The notes under the pieces were generated by a model. The model searched no databases. It saw nothing but the letters and a program-made list of their open reading frames with translations, and was not told the origin of the DNA. Shown piece by piece: positions 16,190 to 24,084 of a stretch of DNA of 33,055 nt. Numbering within the stretch: the stretch's first letter is position 1; every line of letters starts with the position of its first letter. This DNA is from Nonomuraea lactucae (GTDB lineage Bacteria > Actinomycetota > Actinomycetes > Streptosporangiales > Streptosporangiaceae): NCBI RefSeq assembly GCF_003313395.1, contig NZ_QNFZ01000068.1, positions 1 through 33,055 on the forward strand, read 5' to 3'. The position numbers and the translations under genes were made by a program.

Positions 16190-17446
16190 ATGACCGACGT
16201 GGCCGACAATCCGCACACGCTGAAGCGGCGCGCCCTGCCGCGTGCCGCCGTCTGGACGGGCGTCGCCGTGCTCGCGCTGTCCTTCATGGTCAACGCGATG
16301 GACCGCCAGCTCTTCTACCCGTTGGTGCCGAGCATCCGGCAGGACTACGGGTTCAGCCTTCGACAAGGGGGACTGCTCGCCACCGGCTTCACGCTGGGAA
16401 TGGCGGTGTCGGGCCTGGTGGCCGGCTATCTGACCGACCGGTTCTCACGCAAGGCGATCCTCGTCGGCAGCATCGTCCTGTACTCCCTGGGAACCATGGC
16501 GACGCCCATGGCCAAGGGGTTCGGCGACATGCTGGCCTACCGGCTGGTGTCCGGCTTCGGCGAGGGCATGCAGGCCGCCGCGCTGTTCGCCGCGCTCGGC
16601 GCCTACTTCTTCCACCGCCGCTCCCTTGCCATGGGTGGGCTGGTCGCGGCGTTCGGCGTGGGCGTCTTCCTCGGCCCGCTGCTGGGCACCGGCCTCGCCG
16701 GCGGCAGCGAGAGCTGGCGGACGCCGTTCCAGGTCTTCGGCGCCGCGGGTCTGGTGGTGGCCGCCGCCGTCTGGCTGCTCGTACGCCGCCGGCTCACCGA
16801 GCGCGCGGTCGACCAGCACAGCGACAGGACGGAGAACGTCGACCACATCCCCGAGACCCTGCTCAACCGCAACTCCATCGCGCTGTCCATCACTTCGGTC
16901 GTCGGCGGGCTGGTCTTCTACGGGTTCCTCGGCCTGTACCCGAGTTTCCTCCGTTCAGAGCTGCACTTCACGGCGGGGCAGGCGGCGCTGGCCGCGTCGA
17001 TGGTCGGGTTCGGCGCGGCGTTCTCACTCCTGGGCGGCTGGCTCGGGGACGTGGTGGACCAGCGCAAGCTGCTGATCTTCACGTACGCGATGGTGTCGCT
17101 CACGGGTCTGGTCACCTACCTGGGGCCCACGACGCCCACCTGGCAGTACGTCCTCGCCTTCGCGATGGGCGTGTTCGCCAGCGGATTCCTCTTCACCAAC
17201 TGCACCAGCGCGCTGCAGAGGGCCGTGCGCCCGGAGCGTGTGGGCATGGCGGCCGGGCTCTTCGTGAGCAGCTACTACATCGCGGCGGCCGGATCCGGCC
17301 TGCTCTTCGCGACGCTGGCCGAGGCGTTCGGCTGGCGGGCGGCCGGGTTCTGGCAGATCGGCATGCTTCCGCTGGTCGGCGTGGTCGCGCTGCTGTTCGT
17401 CCGTACGGACCAGCTCCACGCCAGAGGGGCGAAGGCGGCCGGCTAG
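16190..17446 (+). CDS. MFS transporter, probably for an aromatic acid
   Basis: 418 aa from ATG 16190, with GGAG at 16178-16181. Twelve predicted hydrophobic segments are split by a charged central loop (about residues 200-230: RRRLTERAVDQHSDRTENVD). Motif A appears as GYLTDRFSRKAIL after helix 2 and as LGGWLGDVVDQRKLL in the second half. The first helix has FMVNAMDRQLFYPLVP, with an acidic residue in helix 1 as in AAHS-type aromatic acid:proton symporters. Beside a hydroxyquinol pathway, uptake of the aromatic precursor is the likely role. Its stop codon overlaps the stop of the convergent LysR gene within one palindromic CTAG. Confidence 0.88.
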   Translation: MTDVADNPHTLKRRALPRAAVWTGVAVLALSFMVNAMDRQLFYPLVPSIRQDYGFSLRQGGLLATGFTLGMAVSGLVAGYLTDRFSRKAILVGSIVLYSLGTMATPMAKGFGDMLAYRLVSGFGEGMQAAALFAALGAYFFHRRSLAMGGLVAAFGVGVFLGPLLGTGLAGGSESWRTPFQVFGAAGLVVAAAVWLLVRRRLTERAVDQHSDRTENVDHIPETLLNRNSIALSITSVVGGLVFYGFLGLYPSFLRSELHFTAGQAALAASMVGFGAAFSLLGGWLGDVVDQRKLLIFTYAMVSLTGLVTYLGPTTPTWQYVLAFAMGVFASGFLFTNCTSALQRAVRPERVGMAAGLFVSSYYIAAAGSGLLFATLAEAFGWRAAGFWQIGMLPLVGVVALLFVRTDQLHARGAKAAG

Positions 17447-18315
17447 GGCGCTCGCACGTGCTCGAAGACGGCGCTGATGTGCCGTAGGTGCTGCCGGCCC
17501 CGGCGGGTGGCCGCATAGATGGGATTGACCACCGGCGCGCGCGGCCTATGCAGCACGGCCAGCGCGCCGGCGTCGATGTGCCGTTGGGCCAGGTAGCGAG
17601 GCACCACGGACAGCAGTGTGCTGGACGAGACCGTCGAGACCACGGCCCGCATGTCGGGCACGGTGACCGTCGGAGTCGGCGGCGTCATGCCCCAGCAGGA
17701 GCGGAAGTAGCGCCGTGCCATGGGCATCGCCTCGGAGAACCCGACGAACCTGCGCACCTGCGGGCCGTGGGGGTCGTAGGGCTCCTGGTCGGCCCGCCCG
17801 ATGAGGACGAACTCCTCGTCATGGCAGTGCAGGAGATGGAGCCGCTTGGTCGGCACGCCCTCGATCTTGGTGATCACCGCGACGTCGATCTCGTCGCACA
17901 GCACGTCGTCGACCAACTCGGTGGACATGCCGACCCGGCAGTGCACGGCCAGCCCCTGGTCGAACAGCGGCACCAGCCTGCTCAGCACGTAGCCGTCGAG
18001 CTGGTCGGCGGGCGCGCCGACGAACACCGGCCCGGCCTGGGACGCCACCTGCGGGCGCAGCGCGTCGAGCGCCTCCTCCAAATGGTCCATGTGCCCCGCG
18101 ATCTGCGCCGCCAGGGCGTGCCCCGCCTCGGTGGCGGCGATGCCGCGGCCGGAACGCATGAACAACGGCCGCTCGGCGATCTCCTCGATGGCGCGCAGGT
18201 GATGCGAGACAGCGGGTTGCGATATATGCAGCGCCTCCGCTGCCTTGGCGACACCACCTGTGCGGTAGATGGCGAGGAAGGACCGGAGCGCGACAAGGTC
18301 CTGAGCCGATGTCAC
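17443..18315 (-). CDS. LysR-family regulator of cluster 2
   Basis: 290 aa from GTG 18315. The N-terminal winged HTH (LVALRSFLAIYRTGGVAKAA, EALHISQPAVSHHLRAIEE) is followed by a substrate-binding domain (VFVGAPADQLDGYVLSRLVP, DEIDVAVITKIEGVPTKRLH). It is convergent with the MFS gene and divergent from the FMN reductase-fusion operon across 170 nt that contain two palindromes (18354-18381). By position it should control the reductase-fusion transcript and perhaps the transporter. The ribosome site before the GTG is weak. Confidence 0.9.
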   Translation of the reverse strand: MTSAQDLVALRSFLAIYRTGGVAKAAEALHISQPAVSHHLRAIEEIAERPLFMRSGRGIAATEAGHALAAQIAGHMDHLEEALDALRPQVASQAGPVFVGAPADQLDGYVLSRLVPLFDQGLAVHCRVGMSTELVDDVLCDEIDVAVITKIEGVPTKRLHLLHCHDEEFVLIGRADQEPYDPHGPQVRRFVGFSEAMPMARRYFRSCWGMTPPTPTVTVPDMRAVVSTVSSSTLLSVVPRYLAQRHIDAGALAVLHRPRAPVVNPIYAATRRGRQHLRHISAVFEHVRAP

Positions 18316-18353
18316 AGCCCGGATGTTATCACTTGGCCCCGACCGACAAAGTT

Positions 18354-18381
18354 GGCGAATAGATCGCCTGACGAATCGTCA
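18354..18381. promoter_or_regulatory. Two adjacent palindromes in the lysR-FMN reductase intergenic region
   Basis: GGCGA-ATAGA-TCGCC (18354-18368) is directly followed by TGACGA-A-TCGTCA (18369-18381). Both have perfect arms. They lie 39 nt upstream of the LysR start and 104 nt upstream of the FMN reductase, a fitting place for the LysR protein to control both directions. They differ in sequence from the cluster 1 operators. Confidence 0.45.
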
Positions 18382-18485
18382 TGGCTCGACTGCTTCCGAT
18401 CGTGCTTGCATGAGGCCCTGACCGCATCGGAGGTTTTCGCCGGCGTCCGCTCCAACGTCGCGCGAATGCCAGGGAGGAGAAACGC

Positions 18486-19037
18486 ATGACTGAAGTGGAT
18501 ATTCTGGGCCTCTCCGGAAGCCTGCGTGCCGGATCAATGAACACCGCATTGCTGCGGGCCGCGCAGAAGCATTCTCCGGCGGGGGTCTCGGTCACAATCA
18601 ACGAAAACCTCGGGGACGTTCCCCTCTACAATGGCGACCTCGACACCGAGAATCCGCCGGCGGCGGTACGCGAACTGAGAGAGGCCATAACCCGCGCGGA
18701 CGGTCTGCTCATCGCCACGCCCGAGTACAACTATTCCGTTCCGGGAGTCCTGAAGAACGCCCTCGACTGGGCGTCCCGGCCCGCAGCGAGCTCCTCGCTG
18801 ACGCACAAGCCCATCGCCATCATGGGGGCCGCGCCAGGGAACTTCGGCACGGTCCGCGCCCAGCTCGCACTGCGCCAGTCCTTCGTCTGGACGCGGTCGC
18901 GGGTCCTGACGCGCCCGGAGGTGATGGTCTTCAATTGCGCCGAACGGTTCGACCAGGCGGGCAACCTGACGGACGAAAAGACCATCGAGTTGATCCGCGA
19001 ACTGCTCACCGCCCTGCGCGAACAGGTTCGCGGCTAG
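18486..19037 (+). CDS. NADPH-dependent FMN reductase-family protein
   Basis: 183 aa with a strong GGAGGAG site before ATG 18486. The flavodoxin-like fold is shown by the phosphate loop GLSGSLRAGSMN (residues 8-19) and by TPEYNYSVPGVLKNALDW (about 78-95), the PEYN signature of the FMN_red family. Members reduce FMN, quinones or azo compounds with NAD(P)H. The stop shares one base with the start of the fusion gene (TAGTG), so the two are coupled. In hydroxyquinol pathways such a protein could supply FMNH2 to a two-component hydroxylase or reduce the hydroxybenzoquinone that forms when hydroxyquinol autoxidises. I favour the second because no partner oxygenase remains here. Confidence 0.87.
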   Translation: MTEVDILGLSGSLRAGSMNTALLRAAQKHSPAGVSVTINENLGDVPLYNGDLDTENPPAAVRELREAITRADGLLIATPEYNYSVPGVLKNALDWASRPAASSSLTHKPIAIMGAAPGNFGTVRAQLALRQSFVWTRSRVLTRPEVMVFNCAERFDQAGNLTDEKTIELIRELLTALREQVRG

Positions 19038-20989
19038 TGCGCGGCTTCCAGTACACCTCCCGACCGGCACGCGTCGTGTTCGGGTACGGCACGGCGGACA
19101 GCACGCCGGCCGAGGCCGCCCGGCTGGGCGCCGAGAGAATCATGCTGCTCACCGACGGCCGGCCGAGCCCGGCAGCCGACGCGCTCGCCCACTCGCTCGA
19201 CCCCCTCCTCGTCTGCCGGTTCGACCGCGCCACCTTGCACACCCCTGTGGACGTTACGCATGACGCGCTCGCGGTCGCCCTCGAACACACCGCGGACTGC
19301 CTGGTCACAATCGGCGGCGGATCCACCACCGGGCTGTCCAAGGCGCTCGCGTTGCGGACCGGCGCCTCCCAGATCGTGCTGCCTACCACCTACGCGGGCT
19401 CGGAGGTCACCCCGGTGCTCGGGGAGACCGACGGCGGGCGGAAGGTGACCCACTCCGACCCCGCGATACTCCCGGACACCGTGATCTACGACGTCGCGCT
19501 CACCCTCGACCTGCCCCTCGGCATCACGGTCACCAGCGCGGCCAACGCGCTCGCGCACGCCGTCGAAGCACTGTACTCGCCGCAGGTCAACCCGGTGCTC
19601 GAGGAGATGGCGGTGCGGGCCGTGGCGAACATCGCCAGGTCGCTGCCCGCACTGCACGCCGACCCCGCCGACCGCGTGGCCCGCGGCGACCTGCTCGAAG
19701 CCGCCTGGCTGGCGGGCACCTGCCTCGGCATGGCCGGCATGGGCCTGCACCACAAGCTATGCCACACGCTCGGCGGGGCCTTCGGGCTCGATCACGCCGC
19801 CGTCCACGCCGCCCTCCTGCCGCACGTCATCGAGTACAACGCGCCCGCCGCGCCCCACGCGATGGCCCGCATCGCACAGGTGCTCTGCACCGGCGACGTC
19901 GCGGGCGCCGTCCACGACCTGATCAGGTCCGCTGGGGGCCCGGTGTCGCTACGGCTGCTGGGGATGGCGAAAGACGACCTGCCCACGGCGGCCGGGCTCG
20001 CCACCCGGGAGCCGTACCCCAACCCGCGCGAACCGTCCACGGACGACGTGCTGCGGCTACTGGAACGTGCCTGGAACGGCGTGCGACCGAGCTCGGCGCG
20101 CCTCGCCGGGGCGGGTGGCCGTCGAGCCTGGCTGACCGAGCAGGTCGTGGCCGGAATGTCCACAGCCCCCGACACCAGGCTGAGGCACCTGCTGGGCGAC
20201 CTGGTCCGCCGGGCGCACGCGTTCGTGGCGGACAACCAGGTGACCGAGGCCGAGTGGGGCGGCGCCATCGACTTCCTCACCCGTGCCGGGCAGATGACCA
20301 CGGACACCCGCCAAGAGATGATCCTGCTCTCGGACGTCCTCGGCGTCAGCAGCATGGTCGACACGGTCGCGCATGAGCGCGTCCCGGACGGCACACCCTC
20401 GGCCGTGCTGGGCCCGTTCTACCTGGAGGGTCCGCCCGCCGCCGAGCACGGGACCAACATCGCGCGCGGAATCGAGGGCGTGCCGCTGTGGGTCGGCGTC
20501 GGCGTCGTCGGCCCCGACGGCGAGCCGGTGCCGGGCGCGGTGGTCGATGTCTGGCAGAGCAACGCGGACGGCTTCTACGACGTGCAACTGCCCGACCTGG
20601 ACGGCCCGGTGCTGCGGGCCAGGTTCCGCACCGGTGACGACGGCCGTCTCGCGTACTGGTCGATCATGCCCTCGGTGTACCCCATTCCAGAGGACGGCCC
20701 CGTCGGCGAGCTGCTGAAGGCGACCGGGAGGCACCCCTTCCGCGCCCCGCACATCCACTTCCTGATCACCGCTCCGGGGTACCGCCGCCTGGTCACGCAG
20801 TTGTTCGTCCGCGACGGCGCGTACGTGGACTCCGACGCGGTCTTCGGAGTCAAGCCCGAACTGGTGACCGACTTCCCGCAGGCGTCCGGGCCGTCTCCGG
20901 ACGGGCGCGTCGTCGAGGGAGCCTGGCACCGGTTGGAGTTCACCTTCCGGCTCGCCGTAGCAAGTGAGGGAAAGGACAGTCATGGCTAA
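19037..20989 (+). CDS. Fused maleylacetate reductase - hydroxyquinol 1,2-dioxygenase
   Basis: 650 aa in one uninterrupted frame from GTG 19037. Residues 1-350 are an iron-ADH-superfamily maleylacetate reductase: VFGYGT, GGGSTTGLSKALALR (93-107), LPTTYAGSEVTP (115-126) and MGLHHKLCHTLGGAFGLDHA (235-254). Residues 355-640 are an intradiol dioxygenase with its N-terminal helical domain and the four Fe(III) ligands Y514 (SNADGFYD), Y548 (PSVYPIPEDGPVG), H572 and H574 (APHIHF). The dioxygenase opens hydroxyquinol to maleylacetate; the reductase converts that to 3-oxoadipate with NAD(P)H. These consecutive reactions are fused in reverse chemical order with only a short joint (PSSARLAGAG). Normally they are separate genes. 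I believe fused forms occur in other actinobacteria, but could not check. Confidence 0.9.
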   Translation: MRGFQYTSRPARVVFGYGTADSTPAEAARLGAERIMLLTDGRPSPAADALAHSLDPLLVCRFDRATLHTPVDVTHDALAVALEHTADCLVTIGGGSTTGLSKALALRTGASQIVLPTTYAGSEVTPVLGETDGGRKVTHSDPAILPDTVIYDVALTLDLPLGITVTSAANALAHAVEALYSPQVNPVLEEMAVRAVANIARSLPALHADPADRVARGDLLEAAWLAGTCLGMAGMGLHHKLCHTLGGAFGLDHAAVHAALLPHVIEYNAPAAPHAMARIAQVLCTGDVAGAVHDLIRSAGGPVSLRLLGMAKDDLPTAAGLATREPYPNPREPSTDDVLRLLERAWNGVRPSSARLAGAGGRRAWLTEQVVAGMSTAPDTRLRHLLGDLVRRAHAFVADNQVTEAEWGGAIDFLTRAGQMTTDTRQEMILLSDVLGVSSMVDTVAHERVPDGTPSAVLGPFYLEGPPAAEHGTNIARGIEGVPLWVGVGVVGPDGEPVPGAVVDVWQSNADGFYDVQLPDLDGPVLRARFRTGDDGRLAYWSIMPSVYPIPEDGPVGELLKATGRHPFRAPHIHFLITAPGYRRLVTQLFVRDGAYVDSDAVFGVKPELVTDFPQASGPSPDGRVVEGAWHRLEFTFRLAVASEGKDSHG

Positions 20990-21128
20990 GGACGGGCCCC
21001 GACGGTGGCATGGTTCTAGCGCGACAGCAAAGCGTGTAGCCAGCTGGTTGCTGAGCGTTTCAGACGCGGCAGTGGCCAGCTCCACTCGGCCTCGTCACCA
21101 ACAGCCCGGCACATGCCGTTACTGACAC
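20982..21128 (+). pseudogene. Start of a lost third operon gene, cut by mobile DNA
   Basis: AAGGA at 20972-20976 and ATG 20982 sit exactly where the next coupled gene of the operon should begin, overlapping the fusion's stop (ATGGCTAA). The frame reads MAKDGPRRWHG and then loses coding character, reaching a stop near 21124 after about 47 codons. The following DNA resembles element ends seen at 12125-12157, and ISL3 copy 2 starts at 21157. The original gene, perhaps the hydroxylase that makes hydroxyquinol, has been removed. Confidence 0.5.
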
Positions 21129-21156
21129 TTCTTGTCGCGAAGCGCTGCCACGATCC

Positions 21157-21494
21157 GGCTCTGGCGCTGATCTTGTTGCGGGGCCACTCGGGTTCGTGTC
21201 GCTCCCGCATCGAGGTGCGCGGGTTGGCGATGCTGGTCCGCGTGCATAAATCAGGAGTTTGAGTTACTTCTGCCGCACCTTGCATCAGCCCGGGTGGAGT
21301 CCGTGCGGGTCGAGGAAGGTGCGGTCGTGTTCACGGTCGGCTCGGCGATACCCGCGGCCACGTGCCCGAGCTGCGGCACGACGTCGGCCAGGACGCATGG
21401 CGGCTACCGCCGGAGGCTGACCGATCTGCCGATCTCCGGTCGCCCCGTGCGGATCGACGTCGGCGTTCGACGGTTCCGCTGCGATGATCCCGGA
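21157..21494 (+). mobile_element. ISL3-family element, left part (copy 2)
   Basis: 338 nt nearly identical to 14049-14387 and in the same direction, including the left end and the transposase zinc-binding N-terminus ([32 protein letters not shown]). Homology ends abruptly after GATCCCGGAT at about 21495. Only about 65 transposase codons survive, so it is inactive. Copy 2 keeps the natural VESVRVEEG frame that copy 1 has lost. Confidence 0.75.
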
Positions 21495-21715
21495 TTTCCA
21501 CGCCAGCCGAACCGCTCAGCCGACCGTACAAAGATCACGAAAGATGGAGGCTAGCTCGGCCTCCAGATCATCTGGACCCGCCGGAGGCGGTAATTCCACG
21601 ACTCTGTTCGCATTTCGGTTGAACCTTTTCGGTACCCGGCGCATCACACTATCCGGATTGATCTCTTACAGCCTGTCAGGGCTGAAGTGAACATCGACAA
21701 GGAGATACCACACGC
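21495..21715 (+). promoter_or_regulatory. Leader of the trypsin-SGNH gene
   Basis: No gene. TGGAGGC-N7-GCCTCCA (21545-21565) could be a short hairpin, and the perfect palindrome CCAGAT-C-ATCTGG overlaps it at 21563-21575. The region is more AT-rich than its surroundings, as expected for a promoter, and ends with AAGGAG at 21699-21704. Confidence 0.35.
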
Positions 21716-23995
21716 ATGCATGAGTTCTCGCAGCCGACCCGCGGTTCCCGCCGGATCGTGCGCGGTCTGGTGACGGCCCTCGCCGTCGCCGGGTTGCTGA
21801 GCGCCAGCCTCCACGCCCCTCCTCCAGCCTTAGCCATCGCGAAGGGCAATGCGGCCGCCCACATCCACGGCCAGGTGCAGATCTACCGCGGTAGCGAATA
21901 TGTGTGCACCGGTTCCCTGATCTCGACTGAATGGGTGCTGACGGCCAAGCACTGCAAGGAGTCCCAGGACAGTCCGGGCGACTTCTCCATCTACGCCGGC
22001 AACCGCGCGAAAGGGCAGGGGCAGAACATCACAGTTGCGAGCTGGAATACCCACAGCCGCACGGATTTGATGGTGATGAGGCTGTCAAGCCACGTCAGCC
22101 AGGGGAATCTGGTCGTGCAATACTCCAGATCCCGAGCCCAGGTCAACGACCAGATCCTCATCCAAGGGTGGGGCAACCTCGGTAACAACACCCCCGCGCG
22201 AGAACTGCGGGAATGTGTCATGAACGTCAGTGAGATCGACGCGCGTGACCCGTCCGTCGGTCCCGACGCGACGAGCATGATTTCGCGAGTGATCGGCACA
22301 GGCTGCTACACGAAGAAGGGCGACTCCGGCGCTGGTGTACTGCTCCACGGTAGGGTCTACGGCGTGCACGTGTCGGGCGACACGACCTCCGAGTCAGCCG
22401 TGCAGACCGCGTCCTACGCCAATTGGATCGAGTCCAAGACCGGCATCGCCGGGGTGACCTCCACGCCCGGTGACGGAACGCCGGAGGTGAGGGGGCGGAA
22501 TCTGCGGATCCTGCCGCTGGGCGACTCGATCACCTCCGGCGTGGGCAGTTCAACCCAATCGAGCTACCGTGCGGCGTTATGGGACAAGTTGGCCGGTAAC
22601 AAAGTCGACTTCATCGGGTCGTTCCGGTCGGGTCGGCTTCCCGACCCGGAGCACGAGGGAGAGAGCGGCGCCGTGATCGATCAGATCGGTGACAACGCGA
22701 AAAGATCCCTGCCCAAACGACCCAACGTGGTAACCCTGCACGCCGGCACCAACGACATGGACAAGCCGTTCAATCCGGAGACCGCACCGGGACGGATAGC
22801 GGACCTGATCGATCAGATCACCAATGCGGTGCCGGACGCGACAGTGCTGGTCGCCACGCTGGTGCCTGCCCGGAACGCCGACACCCAGACCAGGATCGAG
22901 GCATTCAACGGCGCACTGGCCCAGATCGTCAGGCAACGACGGTCGGCCGGCAAACAGGTCATGCTCGTCGACATGGGCGAGGTCACGCTCAAAGACGTTC
23001 CCGACGGGCTGCACCCCAACGACACCGGGTACACCAAGATGGCGGACGCCTTCTACCGGGGGATCCGTAGGGCGAACGCCGCCGGCTGGATCAAGGATCC
23101 GGGCGATCCGGGCGACGGCACCTGCACCGACACCGCGGGCCGGTGGTTCGATCGGGGTCGGGTCGCCAGCGGGGTCGCGCCCAGGAACAGGGTCAGGTTC
23201 GCCGACATCAACGGCGACGGACGCGACGACTATCTGATCGTCGATGAGAAGGGCGCCGTCCACGCCTACTGGAACAACGGCGGTGACCGGCCCGACGGCA
23301 ACGGAGGCACCTTGCCCGGCTGGGTCGATGGCGGCCGGATCGCCAAGGGGACCGACCCAACCGACGACGAAGAGATCCGGTTCGCCGACATCAACGGCGA
23401 CGGTAAGGACGACTACCTGAAAGTCAACATCGTCACCGGAGCCGTCCATGCCTGGTTCAGCGCCGGCGGCGACCGTGGCAACACCTCGGGCTGGATCGAT
23501 GCCGGTCGGGTCGCACGCGGTGGCGTCGGTGGATCTGGCCCCGATCTCCGCTTCGCCGACGTCAACGGGGACGGTAGGGACGACTACTTGATCGTTAATC
23601 CCCGCACTGGCGCGGTGCACGCCTGGTGGAACAACGGCGGTGACCGGCCCGACGGCAACGGAGGCACCTTGCCCGGCTGGGTCGACGGGGGCCGGATCGC
23701 CAAGGGAGTCAGCGACGGCAGGCGGGTACTTTTCGCCGATGTCAACTGCGACACCAAGGACGACTACCTGATACAGAACTCCCTGACCGGGTCCTTGCAG
23801 GCATGGCTGAGCGCCGGCGGCGACCGTGGCGACACTCCCGGCTGGATCGAACGAGGCCAGATCGCCGCCGGGGTCGGCGACCCCGACCATCTCGTCCTCG
23901 CCGACCTCGACGGCGACGGACGCGACGACTACCTCCTTGTCGACGATACGGGTTCCGTCCGCGCTCTGATCAATCTCGGCGGCGACCCGGCCTGA
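21716..23995 (+). CDS. Secreted trypsin-like protease - SGNH esterase - FG-GAP fusion
   Basis: 759 aa from ATG 21716. A signal peptide (basic SRRIVRG, hydrophobic core, APPPALA) ends near residue 40. Residues 45-245 form an S1 trypsin-like domain with H79 (LTAKHC), D117 (RTDLMVMRL) and S204 (KKGDSGAGVL). Residues 262-455 form an SGNH/GDSL hydrolase with S271 (LGDSITSG), N346 (HAGTNDM), D430 and H433 (DGLHPND). The rest is an FG-GAP/VCBS propeller with five calcium-loop repeats (DINGDGRDDYL type); the fourth is degenerate (DVNCDTKDDYL). All catalytic residues are present, so this is an extracellular enzyme with two hydrolytic centres. The targets are unknown; a polymer carrying both ester and peptide bonds is an attractive guess. 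Confidence 0.87.
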   Translation: MHEFSQPTRGSRRIVRGLVTALAVAGLLSASLHAPPPALAIAKGNAAAHIHGQVQIYRGSEYVCTGSLISTEWVLTAKHCKESQDSPGDFSIYAGNRAKGQGQNITVASWNTHSRTDLMVMRLSSHVSQGNLVVQYSRSRAQVNDQILIQGWGNLGNNTPARELRECVMNVSEIDARDPSVGPDATSMISRVIGTGCYTKKGDSGAGVLLHGRVYGVHVSGDTTSESAVQTASYANWIESKTGIAGVTSTPGDGTPEVRGRNLRILPLGDSITSGVGSSTQSSYRAALWDKLAGNKVDFIGSFRSGRLPDPEHEGESGAVIDQIGDNAKRSLPKRPNVVTLHAGTNDMDKPFNPETAPGRIADLIDQITNAVPDATVLVATLVPARNADTQTRIEAFNGALAQIVRQRRSAGKQVMLVDMGEVTLKDVPDGLHPNDTGYTKMADAFYRGIRRANAAGWIKDPGDPGDGTCTDTAGRWFDRGRVASGVAPRNRVRFADINGDGRDDYLIVDEKGAVHAYWNNGGDRPDGNGGTLPGWVDGGRIAKGTDPTDDEEIRFADINGDGKDDYLKVNIVTGAVHAWFSAGGDRGNTSGWIDAGRVARGGVGGSGPDLRFADVNGDGRDDYLIVNPRTGAVHAWWNNGGDRPDGNGGTLPGWVDGGRIAKGVSDGRRVLFADVNCDTKDDYLIQNSLTGSLQAWLSAGGDRGDTPGWIERGQIAAGVGDPDHLVLADLDGDGRDDYLLVDDTGSVRALINLGGDPA
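23270..23705 (+). repeat. Near-identical DNA blocks within the FG-GAP region, period 357 nt
   Basis: The block starting TGGAACAACGGCGG at 23270-23347 recurs at 23627-23704 with only a few changes over about 78 nt. It encodes WNNGGDRPDGNGGTLPGWVD in both places. The spacing equals 119 residues, or two FG-GAP units, which points to recent duplication or gene conversion of a two-blade module. Confidence 0.7.
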
Positions 23996-24042
23996 CCCTG
24001 GCGCGCCTGGGCGTATGTGCGCAGCTGTGGCGTGCCCCGCTT

Positions 24043-24081
24043 GGTCGTCGTCCGGTGAGAGGACCTCGCCGGACGACGACC
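24043..24081 (+). terminator. Strong hairpin after the trypsin-SGNH gene
   Basis: Perfect 13-bp arms GGTCGTCGTCCGG (24043-24055) and CCGGACGACGACC (24069-24081). The 13-nt loop itself can pair (GAGG-A-CCTC). It lies 47 nt after the stop codon, has no U-tract, and would work on both strands. Confidence 0.6.
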
Positions 24082-24084
24082 GAG

